Made by a program: the position numbers and the translations under genes | Shown here: piece by piece, positions 14,346-21,951 of the stretch | Layout of the letters: every line of letters begins with the position of its first letter | How positions within the stretch are numbered: position 1 is the stretch's first letter | The notes under the pieces: model-generated | Seen by the model: only the letters and a program-made list of their open reading frames with translations | Database searches by the model: none | What the model was told of the DNA's origin: nothing | Assembly: GCA_900767025.1 (NCBI GenBank) | Contig: CAAFXS010000102.1 | Span: 1-22,248, forward strand | Origin: Clostridia bacterium | Lineage (GTDB): Bacteria; Bacillota; Clostridia; Oscillospirales; Acutalibacteraceae | Length of the DNA: 22,248 bases | Direction of reading: 5' to 3'

Positions 14346-15138
14346 AATTCAGCTGATTTTTCAGCTCCTCCACTGACAAAAATTCCTTTTCCTCCCTCAT
14401 ATACCTAACAAGCTCAATCCTTACAGTTTTGCCGTAAAGGTCACCGTCAAAATCAAATATATGAGTTTCGCAAAGGGTGTCACTGACCCTCCAGGTAGGT
14501 CTTATGCCTATATTTGTAAAGGCTTTGTATTCCCTGCCGTCAACGAAGGCACGGCTTTCGTAAACACCGAATTTAACAGGCACAAGGCACGACGGATAAT
14601 TTTGATTAATGGTAGGATAGCCTATTGTTCTGCCTCTTTTATCTCCCTCGATAACCTGACCCTCAAAGGTGAAATTATACCCAAGCATTTTGTTGGCACT
14701 TTCAATTTCGCCCAAGGACAAAGCCTTTCTGATTCTTGTTGACGAAATAGGCTCGCCCTCAAAATCAAGATGCTCAAGAATTCTTACCCAAACATCCTTT
14801 TTTTCCAGGTACTCCCTTAAATCCAAAGCTGACCAGGAAGCTTTTTTGCCGAAACGGAAATTAAATCCGCACAGCACCATGCCTGCATTAAATTTTCCGA
14901 GAATTATATTTTCAATAAAATCCTCGCCCTGCATATTTTTTATCTCGTCAAAATCCGCAAAAACCGCATTGGGATAACGCTTTTCAAAAATGCTTTTCTG
15001 CATAAGGGAAAACCTGTTGTTGACGCAGTAGACGATAACATTGCTTGCACCTGTTACAACAGTCTGATGTGCCCTGTGCATACCGTCAAAATCACCCAGC
15101 GCCACTGCTATTCTGTTTTCATCATTAAAGCTACTCAT
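14323..15138 (-). CDS. ribF: Bifunctional riboflavin kinase / FMN adenylyltransferase, compact form
   Basis: Makes FMN and then FAD from riboflavin and ATP. The N-terminal nucleotidyltransferase half has GDFDGMHRAHQ (15-25), FRFG (94-97) and ISSTRIRKAL (131-140). The C-terminal kinase half has GRTIGYPTIN (169-178), then ETHIFDFDGDLYG. At 271 residues it is ~40 shorter than the usual ~310. The missing residues lie between the HxxH motif and FRFG, where the N-terminal domain is condensed, while the catalytic motifs remain. An alanine (A23) replaces the common glycine in HRGHQ. It starts 3 nt after truB. This is the usual place of ribF in Firmicutes. Confidence 0.93.
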   Translation of the reverse strand: MSSFNDENRIAVALGDFDGMHRAHQTVVTGASNVIVYCVNNRFSLMQKSIFEKRYPNAVFADFDEIKNMQGEDFIENIILGKFNAGMVLCGFNFRFGKKASWSALDLREYLEKKDVWVRILEHLDFEGEPISSTRIRKALSLGEIESANKMLGYNFTFEGQVIEGDKRGRTIGYPTINQNYPSCLVPVKFGVYESRAFVDGREYKAFTNIGIRPTWRVSDTLCETHIFDFDGDLYGKTVRIELVRYMREEKEFLSVEELKNQLNYDKSSII

Positions 15139-15141
15139 AAA

Positions 15142-16038
15142 TCAATCCCGTTTGACTAAAAGTCTTTTAACCGCAAGCTCGCCTTTATCCGCGGAAAACT
15201 CACCTAATCCCAAAAACACACCGTCAGGCGAATATACCCTGTAAATTCCGTCCTTCAGCTTTTTTCTTATCCTTTCGGCAGACAGTGCACCGCCGTTAAA
15301 AAAGCGTTTTGCCTGAGCCTCGGAAACATTAACAAAGTCATAGGCGGTGAACATTTTTTCAATATCCTTTAGCACCGTGTCAAAGCCCTGACCGCTGTCC
15401 TTAAGACTTTGCAGCTCATCAAGAGTAACACAGTCATCAAGGGTAAATCCCATAGCAACCGTTCTTGTGAGAGCAGTCATCACTGCTCCGCAGCCAAGCC
15501 TTTTGCCGATATCGTCAATAAGAGTGCGGATATATGTACCCTTTGAGCAAAGCACATCAATAACATATTCGCCGTTGTCCGTGCTCACAAGCTCAAGCTT
15601 TTTTATCTCAACCCTTCGCGGCTTTCTTTCAACCTCAACGCCCTGTCTGGCAAGGTCATAAAGCCTTTTGCCGTCTACGGAAACAGCCGAATACATTGGC
15701 GGAACTTGCTCTATTTCTCCGTGAAATTCGCCAAGCACTTCACGAACATCATCAGCCGTGCAATTAACCTCATATTCAGCAGTTACAGTACCTGTGATAT
15801 CAAGAGTATCCGTGGTTTTACCCAAAACAAATTTGGCTCTGTAGCCCTTGTCGCTGTCAGGCAAAAAGTCAAGAAACCTTGTGGCTCCGCCTAACATTAT
15901 GGGCAAAACACCCTTTGCCATAGGGTCAAGGGTGCCCGTATGCCCTGCCTTGCGTTCATCTGTTATTCCTCTTACACGAGCCACTGCCTTGAAAGAGGTT
16001 ATGTCACTGTTTTTGTTAATACAGATAATGCCTGTCAT
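15142..16038 (-). CDS. truB: tRNA pseudouridine(55) synthase TruB
   Basis: A 298-residue enzyme that converts U55 in the T-loop of tRNAs to pseudouridine. The catalytic aspartate is D38 in GHTGTLDPMAKGVLP (motif II). QVPPMYSAVSVDGKRLYDLAR and CSKGTYIRTLIDDIG are the other family motifs, and a PUA-like C-terminal region follows from ~230. The N-terminus reads INKNSDITS, where many homologs have DKPxGxTS, a conservative change. The ATG overlaps the nrnA stop as ATGA. Confidence 0.97.
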   Translation of the reverse strand: MTGIICINKNSDITSFKAVARVRGITDERKAGHTGTLDPMAKGVLPIMLGGATRFLDFLPDSDKGYRAKFVLGKTTDTLDITGTVTAEYEVNCTADDVREVLGEFHGEIEQVPPMYSAVSVDGKRLYDLARQGVEVERKPRRVEIKKLELVSTDNGEYVIDVLCSKGTYIRTLIDDIGKRLGCGAVMTALTRTVAMGFTLDDCVTLDELQSLKDSGQGFDTVLKDIEKMFTAYDFVNVSEAQAKRFFNGGALSAERIRKKLKDGIYRVYSPDGVFLGLGEFSADKGELAVKRLLVKRD

Positions 16039-16973
16039 TTAAGTAATTCTCCGCACTTGGCAACAACCTTTTTCTTTGCCTCTTCCACATCACAATCAAA
16101 ACGGCAGGCGGCAGCCTGGGGATGACCTCCACCGCCGAAGAATTTAGCAAGCTGGGCGGCGTTAACGGACTCGTAGGTACGGAAGGACGCCTTGCAGGTT
16201 CCGTCCGCCTTTTCCCTTATGGTTATGCCAACCTCAACGCCCTCAATCTGCCTTGTAAGAGGAGCAATAGCCTCTGTCTCCTGCTCGTTGGAGCCTGTTT
16301 TTTCATACATATCACGGGTAATGGTAACTACTGCAACCCTGTCATTTTCAAAAAATTCCATTGACTCAAGAGCCATTTTTTCAAGTCTGACATAGGTTTT
16401 AGTCTTATTTTCAAACATTGCACGGTTAATCTTGCCGTTATCTGCACCAAGCTCAATTAAGTCAGCGGCAACACGGAAGGTTTTTGCATTAACGCTGGCG
16501 TAACGGAAGCAGCCGGTGTCGGTGGTTACGCCTGTGTAAAGGCAACCGGCGATTTTTTCATCAATATCCACATCCAGAGCCTTAATCACATCAAACATAA
16601 TTTCACACGCCGCAGGAACATCCTCAAGAAGAAGATTATCCGCATACTCTGTATTTGTGGTGTGGTGGTCGATGCAAAGGTTGATATGATATTTGCCGTC
16701 AAGCTCACCCAAAAGATTTGTTGTTGCCACATCAACGGCAACTACAAATCCCGGTTTAAATCTGATAGGTGCAATATCTTCATAAAGATAATCGTATTTT
16801 TTCGGTATCTCATCTGCATTGACCACAGCGCATATTTTGCCGATTTTCATCAGAGCACGGCACAGAGCAAAGCCTGCGCCGAGAGTATCGCCATCGGGAT
16901 GCGCGTGGGTCAATATCAGAATATTATCGTTTTCTTTAAGAAGATTTACACACTGATTAACATCAATTCTCAT
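16035..16973 (-). CDS. nrnA: DHH/DHHA1 phosphoesterase NrnA (oligoribonuclease / pAp phosphatase)
   Basis: A 312-residue DHH-family enzyme. Metal ligands are visible in THAHPDGDTLGA (22-33, H23, H25, D27, D29), VAVDVA and IDHHTTN (101-107). The DHHA1 domain ends in FFGGGGHPQAAA (278-289). It degrades nanoRNAs of two to five nucleotides and, in characterised homologs, dephosphorylates 3'-phosphoadenosine 5'-phosphate. It overlaps rbfA by 11 nt and truB by 4 nt. Its place between rbfA and truB is typical of Firmicutes. Confidence 0.95.
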   Translation of the reverse strand: MRIDVNQCVNLLKENDNILILTHAHPDGDTLGAGFALCRALMKIGKICAVVNADEIPKKYDYLYEDIAPIRFKPGFVVAVDVATTNLLGELDGKYHINLCIDHHTTNTEYADNLLLEDVPAACEIMFDVIKALDVDIDEKIAGCLYTGVTTDTGCFRYASVNAKTFRVAADLIELGADNGKINRAMFENKTKTYVRLEKMALESMEFFENDRVAVVTITRDMYEKTGSNEQETEAIAPLTRQIEGVEVGITIREKADGTCKASFRTYESVNAAQLAKFFGGGGHPQAAACRFDCDVEEAKKKVVAKCGELLK

Positions 16974-17310
16974 TACTTATTTCCTTGATTTTTTCAAAAA
17001 GGTCCATACCCTTTGCTATGGAATCGTCTGCAATAAATTTCAGCTCCGGGCTTTTACGCAGGTGAAGCCTGCCGCCAAGCTGCTTTCTGATATAGCCTGC
17101 TGCATTTTCCAAGCCCTTAACGGCGCTTTTTGCAGTGTCCATACCCTCCATAGCGCTGATATACACCTTTGCGTAGCTCAAATCACCGCTAACCTCTACC
17201 TTAACAACGGTAAGCATACCGCTTATTCTTGGGTCCTTAAGCTCACGCATAATTGAAATAATTTCTCTTTTTATATCTTCCGATATTCTGTCAATATGAA
17301 ATCCTGCCAT
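16963..17310 (-). CDS. rbfA: Ribosome-binding factor A
   Basis: A 115-residue KH-type protein that binds the immature 30S subunit near the 5' helix of 16S rRNA and helps its late maturation. Family motifs seen: RISEDIKREIISIM near the N-terminus, LKDPRISGMLTVVKVEVSGDLSYAKVYIS in the centre, and LHLRKSPELKFIADDS near the C-terminus. It begins 2 nt after infB and overlaps nrnA. Confidence 0.97.
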   Translation of the reverse strand: MAGFHIDRISEDIKREIISIMRELKDPRISGMLTVVKVEVSGDLSYAKVYISAMEGMDTAKSAVKGLENAAGYIRKQLGGRLHLRKSPELKFIADDSIAKGMDLFEKIKEISNEN

Positions 17311-17312
17311 AA

Positions 17313-19670
17313 TTAATCCCTGTATTCCTCAACAATGTATGCCTGAAGAATATCGCCTGCCTGAATATCGTCCCAGCCCTCAAGACTGATACCGCATTCA
17401 TAGCCGGAGGAAACCTCTTTAACCTCGTCCTTAAATCTCTTAAGGTTAGCAAGCTTGACATCGGCAAGCTGTTTGCCGTTTCTCACAAGTCTTACCCTGC
17501 CGTCACGCCTAATGGTACCGGAGGTAACAAGTGAGCCTGCAATGGTACCTGCCGAGGAGATTTTGTAAACCTCTCTAACCTCAACCTCGCCTGTTTCAAC
17601 ATCACGGTACTTGGGAGCCCTCATACCGCGCATTGCTCTTTCGATATCCTCAATGGCATCATAAATAATGTCATAAGTTTTAATTTCTATACCGTCACGG
17701 TGTGCATTGTCGGCGGCAATCTGGTCAACAGTGGTATTAAAGCCTACAATAATAGCGTTTGACGCATTTGCAAGCATTACATCACTTTCGCTGACCGCAC
17801 CAACTGCACTGTGAACAATTTTAACATTAACCTCGTCGTTCTCAATTTTAAGAAGCGACTGCTTAACTGCTTCAACGGAGCCCTGAACATCAGCCTTAAC
17901 GATGATGTTAAGCTCCTTCATTTCGCCCTCCTGGAGAGTGTCAAACAGAGTGTCAAGGGTAACCTTCTGGAAGAGCTTGAACTCCTCCTCCTTTGCCTGT
18001 GCCTTTCTCTGCTCAACAAGAGCTCTTGCCAGCTTTTCGTCCGATACGGCATTGAACTCGTCACCGCTCATAGGTGTGCTGTCAAGACCCATAATCTCAA
18101 CAGGAACTGACGGACCTGCCTTTTCAACAGGGTTGCCGTGATAATCGTTCATTGCCCTTACCTTACCTACGGCTGTGCCGGCAACGATAATGTCGCCTGC
18201 ATTAAGAGTACCGTTTTGAACAAGAAGAGTTGCAACGGGACCTCTGCCCTTATCAAGCTTGGCCTCAATAACAACACCCTTTGCAGTACGGTCGGGATTT
18301 GCTTTAAGCTCACCCATTTCCGCAACGAGAAGGATTGTTTCAAGAAGCTTGTCGATACCCATTTTTGTTTTAGCGGAAACGGGAACGCAGATAACATCAC
18401 CGCCCCATTCCTCCGGTACAAGCTCGTGCTCGGTAAGCTGCTGAAGAATTCTGTCAGGGTTTGCACCCTCTTTATCCATTTTGTTAATAGCAACAATAAT
18501 TTCAACACCTGCTGCCTTGGCGTGATTTATCGCCTCGATGGTCTGTGGCATAATGCCGTCATCTGCGGCAACAACAAGCACTGCAATATCGGTAGCCATT
18601 GCGCCTCTTGCCCTCATGGCAGTGAAGGCGGCGTGACCCGGTGTGTCAAGGAAGGTGATTTTGCTTCCGTTAACCTCAACCTGATATGCACCGATAGCCT
18701 GTGTAATACCGCCTGCCTCGGTGGAGGTTACATCGGTATCACGGATTGCATCAAGGATTGAGGTCTTGCCGTGGTCAACATGACCCATAACGCAAACAAC
18801 CGGAGGTCTCTCAATTGCGTTTTCATCGTCCTCAATCTCTTCCTCAATAATCTGCTCCTCAATGGAAACAACAACCTGCGGCTTAACCTTTGCTCCAAGC
18901 TCTGTTGCAACAATCTCGGCGGTATCGTAGTCGATAACCTCGTTAACCGTTGCCATAACGCCAAGCACCATAAGCTTTTTGATAACCTCGGTAGCGGTCA
19001 TACGCAGGAGATTTGAAAGCTCGCCAACGGTGATTTCCTCGGGAACCTCAATTGTAATCTGCTGTTTCTTCCTCTGCTCTGCAATACGGGCAAGACGCTG
19101 TGCCTCTGTTTCCTTTTTGGAACGGGCATGGATACCCTGTGGCTTCTTTTTCCTGTACTGCTTTGATTTCTGACTGAGCTTTTGCTTGCTCTGATAGTCA
19201 TTCATCTGTGAAGCAGGAGCAATATCCTCGTATTTCTGATTGTACTTTTCAAGGTCAACCGTATTTACACGGGTGTCAATACGGCGAGCCTCACCCTTTG
19301 TTCTTGCCTGAGGAGCTTTGCCGGCTTTTTTCTTTGCCTTTTCCTCATCTCTTTTGGCAGCCTGCTCTGCCATCTGCAAAATTGCAGCCTGGTTCTGATG
19401 CTTTTTGTTGTCTGTCTTTTTGCTTTCCTGCGGTTTTTTAGGGGCCTTTTTAGTATTATCTGCCTTTTTACCGCTGTTAAAATATGAATCAAGACTTTTT
19501 ACACTGTTGTCCTGAGTAAGCTTTTCAAAAATAATGTTAAGCTCTTTTTCCTCAAGAACGGTGTTTGCAGTCTTTTTACCCTCACAATAATTTGAGAGAA
19601 TTCCGATTATGTCCTTGTTAGTTTTACCAAAGTCTTTAGCGACATCCGATACCTTAACCTTAATGACCAT
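17313..19670 (-). CDS. infB: Translation initiation factor IF-2
   Basis: A 785-residue GTPase that places initiator fMet-tRNA on the 30S subunit and drives subunit joining. A short IF2_N module at 1-55 is followed by a charged, Lys/Gln-rich linker (~60-205) and a second IF2_N module (~206-260). The G domain carries G1 GHVDHGKT (296-303), G3 DTPGH (342-346), G4 NKMD (396-399) and SAK. Domains II to IV follow, with the fMet-tRNA-binding C-terminus. An alternative internal start for a short isoform is not evident. The ATG at 19670 has AGGAGG ~9 nt upstream and overlaps the ylxQ stop by 11 nt. Confidence 0.99.
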   Translation of the reverse strand: MVIKVKVSDVAKDFGKTNKDIIGILSNYCEGKKTANTVLEEKELNIIFEKLTQDNSVKSLDSYFNSGKKADNTKKAPKKPQESKKTDNKKHQNQAAILQMAEQAAKRDEEKAKKKAGKAPQARTKGEARRIDTRVNTVDLEKYNQKYEDIAPASQMNDYQSKQKLSQKSKQYRKKKPQGIHARSKKETEAQRLARIAEQRKKQQITIEVPEEITVGELSNLLRMTATEVIKKLMVLGVMATVNEVIDYDTAEIVATELGAKVKPQVVVSIEEQIIEEEIEDDENAIERPPVVCVMGHVDHGKTSILDAIRDTDVTSTEAGGITQAIGAYQVEVNGSKITFLDTPGHAAFTAMRARGAMATDIAVLVVAADDGIMPQTIEAINHAKAAGVEIIVAINKMDKEGANPDRILQQLTEHELVPEEWGGDVICVPVSAKTKMGIDKLLETILLVAEMGELKANPDRTAKGVVIEAKLDKGRGPVATLLVQNGTLNAGDIIVAGTAVGKVRAMNDYHGNPVEKAGPSVPVEIMGLDSTPMSGDEFNAVSDEKLARALVEQRKAQAKEEEFKLFQKVTLDTLFDTLQEGEMKELNIIVKADVQGSVEAVKQSLLKIENDEVNVKIVHSAVGAVSESDVMLANASNAIIVGFNTTVDQIAADNAHRDGIEIKTYDIIYDAIEDIERAMRGMRAPKYRDVETGEVEVREVYKISSAGTIAGSLVTSGTIRRDGRVRLVRNGKQLADVKLANLKRFKDEVKEVSSGYECGISLEGWDDIQAGDILQAYIVEEYRD

Positions 19671-19992
19671 TAACCTGTTCCTCCTGTCTTAATAGTGAAA
19701 TGATTTTTTTGCAAAAATTTTCGTCGTCAACTGTCATAACCCCTGCCCTGTAACCCACGGCAAAATGAATTTCATCCATAGTAATATCCGTTAAAAGCAC
19801 GGGGATATCCCTTTTGCTGTTTTCGACAGTTTTTTCAAACTCCTGCGCAAGCCTGGGTGACACATCGCTGCAAAGCAAAAGCATACACGCCTTGTGTGAC
19901 TTAACTGCCTTTTCTGCCATATCGTGACCCATTGAAAGCCTGCCTGCTCTGCGGGCAAGACCCAGCATTGACAAAACCTTATTCTTCTGCAT
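19660..19992 (-). CDS. ylxQ: L7Ae-family RNA-binding protein YlxQ
   Basis: A 110-residue member of the L7Ae/L30e/Gadd45 family. The family segments are LGLARRAGRLSMG (11-23), then MLLLCSDVSPRLA and AVGYRAGVMTV. L7Ae proteins bind kink-turn RNA; the bacterial YlxQ is a non-essential ribosome-associated protein of poorly defined role. It lies in the standard nusA-ylxR-ylxQ-infB order, overlapping rnpM by 14 nt and infB by 11 nt, so all are translated as one block. Confidence 0.92.
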   Translation of the reverse strand: MQKNKVLSMLGLARRAGRLSMGHDMAEKAVKSHKACMLLLCSDVSPRLAQEFEKTVENSKRDIPVLLTDITMDEIHFAVGYRAGVMTVDDENFCKKIISLLRQEEQVNGH

Positions 19993-20251
19993 TTTTCATT
20001 TCTTCTTCCATATTAGCGTAAACCCCGTCGTCAATGCTTACTTGAAAGGCTCTTTCAAAGGCCTTTTTCTTTCTTGCTTTTTTCAGACACTCGGGATTTT
20101 TACATACATAAGCGCCTCGTCCGGGCTTTTTGCCGGTTAAATCAAGTGAAATCTCACCGTCAGGGCTTTTAACAACCCTTACAAGAGTACGCTTGTCAAA
20201 CATCTCACCGCAGCCGGTGCACATTCTTAAAGGCACTTTTTTCTGTTTCAT
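19979..20251 (-). CDS. rnpM: YlxR/RnpM (DUF448) RNA-binding protein
   Basis: A 90-residue YlxR-family protein. It has the conserved RMCTGCGE (9-16), LVRVV (23-27) and GRGAYVC (45-51) motifs, and two more cysteines around CKNPEC. The family was reported in Bacillus subtilis to bind and modulate the RNase P RNA, hence RnpM. It follows nusA by 17 nt. A lysine-rich C-terminal helix (KKARKKKAFERAF) is suited to RNA contact. The last ~15 residues are acidic and family-atypical in composition but not unusual in length. Confidence 0.93.
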   Translation of the reverse strand: MKQKKVPLRMCTGCGEMFDKRTLVRVVKSPDGEISLDLTGKKPGRGAYVCKNPECLKKARKKKAFERAFQVSIDDGVYANMEEEMKNAEE

Positions 20252-20268
20252 TTTCTCACTCCTGCAAA

Positions 20269-21324
20269 TTACTCCTGACCCTCAAAGAAGCCGGATTCAG
20301 GTTTAATATCAATGTTCCAGCCTGTAAGCCTTACTGCAAGGCGAACATTTTGACCCTTGTTGCCGATGGCAAGAGAAAGCTGGTCATCGGGAACTGTTGC
20401 TCTGCAGGTTTTTGCGTCAGCGTCAATAATCTCAATAGAGCAAACATCTGACGGAGCAAGAGCGGCAGAAACAAATTCAGCCGGGTCGTCGCTGTATTTT
20501 ACAATATCAATCTTTTCACCGCCGAGAACCTCAACAATGTTGGAAACACGCTGACCTCTCGGTCCGATGCAGGCGCCAACCGGGTCAACATCCTCATCCT
20601 TGGTGAACACTGCAATCTTTGCTCTTGAGCCTGCCTCACGGGAAACAGACTTAATCTCAATAGTGCCGTCATAGATTTCGGGCACCTCCTGCTCAAAGAG
20701 ACGGCGAACAAGACCCGGATGAGTTCTTGAAATCATAATCTTCGGTCCTTTACCGCCTTCTTTTACATCAACGATAAATACTTTAATTGTCTGTCCCTCG
20801 GTGAGCTTTTCCCCGGGAACCTGCTCACTTTTCGGAAGCATTGTCTGGTTCTTGCCGATTTCAAGAGTAGCATTGCCTGTAATTGGGTCAATCCTTTCAA
20901 CCTTGGCAGTAACAAGCTCCTGATTTTTGGATTTGAACTCCTGAAGCATCTGTCCTCTTTCAGCCTCGCGGATGCCCTGGCGGATAACATGCTTTGCTGT
21001 CTGCGCAACAATTCTGCCGAAATCCTTTGTTTTAAGAGGAATATCAATAGTTTTACCGACTTTTGCGGATTTACGGATTTCCTGTGCCTCTTCTAATGTA
21101 ATATCGGTATCAGGGTCCTCAATTTCCTCAACAACATTTTTCCTTAAATAAACCTTGATTTTCTGCTTTTCCTCGTCGATATCGCAGTGAACGATATCCT
21201 TGCCGTTGTAGTCGTGCTTTGCCGCAACAACTATTGCCGCTGAAATCTTTTCATAAAGATAGTCAGCCGGTATGCCTTTTTCCGTTTCAAGCATTTTTAC
21301 TGCTTCAAAAAATTCCTTACTCAT
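20269..21324 (-). CDS. nusA: Transcription termination/antitermination factor NusA
   Basis: A 351-residue NusA of the short Firmicutes type, lacking the C-terminal acidic repeats of enterobacteria. The N-terminal RNA-polymerase-binding domain covers ~1-125 (MSKEFFEAVKMLETEKGI). An S1 domain at ~130-200 begins ELVTAKVERID. Two KH domains follow, with GACIGPRGQRVSNIVEVLGGEKIDIV and LAIGNKGQNVRLAVRLTGW. It promotes pausing and intrinsic termination and binds nascent RNA. It sits 27 nt after rimP. AGGA-type sequence precedes the ATG. Confidence 0.99.
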   Translation of the reverse strand: MSKEFFEAVKMLETEKGIPADYLYEKISAAIVVAAKHDYNGKDIVHCDIDEEKQKIKVYLRKNVVEEIEDPDTDITLEEAQEIRKSAKVGKTIDIPLKTKDFGRIVAQTAKHVIRQGIREAERGQMLQEFKSKNQELVTAKVERIDPITGNATLEIGKNQTMLPKSEQVPGEKLTEGQTIKVFIVDVKEGGKGPKIMISRTHPGLVRRLFEQEVPEIYDGTIEIKSVSREAGSRAKIAVFTKDEDVDPVGACIGPRGQRVSNIVEVLGGEKIDIVKYSDDPAEFVSAALAPSDVCSIEIIDADAKTCRATVPDDQLSLAIGNKGQNVRLAVRLTGWNIDIKPESGFFEGQE

Positions 21325-21351
21325 TTTCCTATCATCCTTTCCGAATGTTAT

Positions 21352-21837
21352 TTATTCATTAAAATCATTGATGTCAAAATCATCAAGCTTAACATAAGAG
21401 GTTTCCTTTTTATTTACCGAAAGCTCACTGCCCTGCTCTGTCATAACGGTAATCACACCGTTCTCATAGGACACAAGCCTTCCGCTGAAATCCCTAACCT
21501 TGTCAATAGGTCTTATCAGTCGGAGCATTACATCACTGCCGATAAATTTTTCAAAATGCCTGTCGGTTACAAGCTCTCTTTCAATACCCGGGGAGCTGAC
21601 CTCCAGGGTATAGCTTTGGCTGATTGGGTCAGCCTCGTCCAGGGGCTTGCTGATAGCGTGGCTTAAATCCACACAGTCGTCAATGGAAACACCGCCGTCC
21701 TTGTCAATAAATATCCTCAGATACCAGTCTGTACCCTCCTTGACAAAGCGAATGTCCCATATTTCAAGCCCAAGCTCACGGGCAAAGGGAGCAACAATTT
21801 CCTCCACCTTTGACACAGTATTGTTTTTACCTGCCAA
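21352..21837 (-). CDS. rimP: Ribosome maturation factor RimP
   Basis: A 161-residue RimP, required for efficient 30S maturation. The N-terminal domain runs through ELGLEIWDIRFVKEG and LRIFID, the motif YTLEVSSPGIERELV lies at ~91-105, and a C-terminal Sm-like beta barrel ends the protein. The start codon is TTG at 21837, chosen because a full AAGGAGG lies 7 nt before it and the protein then starts with the usual length. It is the first gene of the rimP-nusA-infB operon. Confidence 0.96.
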   Translation of the reverse strand: MAGKNNTVSKVEEIVAPFARELGLEIWDIRFVKEGTDWYLRIFIDKDGGVSIDDCVDLSHAISKPLDEADPISQSYTLEVSSPGIERELVTDRHFEKFIGSDVMLRLIRPIDKVRDFSGRLVSYENGVITVMTEQGSELSVNKKETSYVKLDDFDINDFNE

Positions 21838-21861
21838 GAAAAAACCTCCTTACAATGATAT

Positions 21862-21887
21862 GAGAGCGAGCCTTGCGGCTCACTCTC
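21862..21887 (-). promoter_or_regulatory. GNRA-capped hairpin in the rimP-nusA leader
   Basis: On the minus strand the RNA forms GAGAGUGAGCC-GCAA-GGCUCGCUCUC: an 11-bp stem closed by a GCAA tetraloop, ending 11 nt before the rimP Shine-Dalgarno. One pair is U-G on this strand but C-A on the other, so the fold is specific to rimP-direction RNA. There is no T-run, so it is not a simple terminator. Confidence 0.6.
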
Positions 21888-21916
21888 ACCTTGAGATTAT
21901 AAACTTACTATATAGT

Positions 21917-21944
21917 ATAATAGCACTTTTATTTAAAAAGTCAA
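21917..21944 (-). promoter_or_regulatory. Promoter of the rimP-nusA-infB operon
   Basis: Minus strand: TTGACT (21944-21939), 16-bp spacer, TATTAT (21922-21917) preceded by TGC, an extended -10. It lies directly after the Fn3-gene stop at 21952, with no terminator between, so read-through from that gene is also possible. Confidence 0.65.
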
Positions 21945-21951
21945 TAGTAAA

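Noticed and set aside
14349..14366. Inverted repeat AGCTGA/TCAGCT at the ribF-HAD junction as a terminator
   Set aside because: It lies within the ribF coding end, has no following T-run in the direction of transcription, and would separate two overlapping genes.
15139..15141. FMN riboswitch upstream of ribF
   Set aside because: Only 3 nt separate truB and ribF, so there is no room for a riboswitch; ribF is expressed from the rimP operon.
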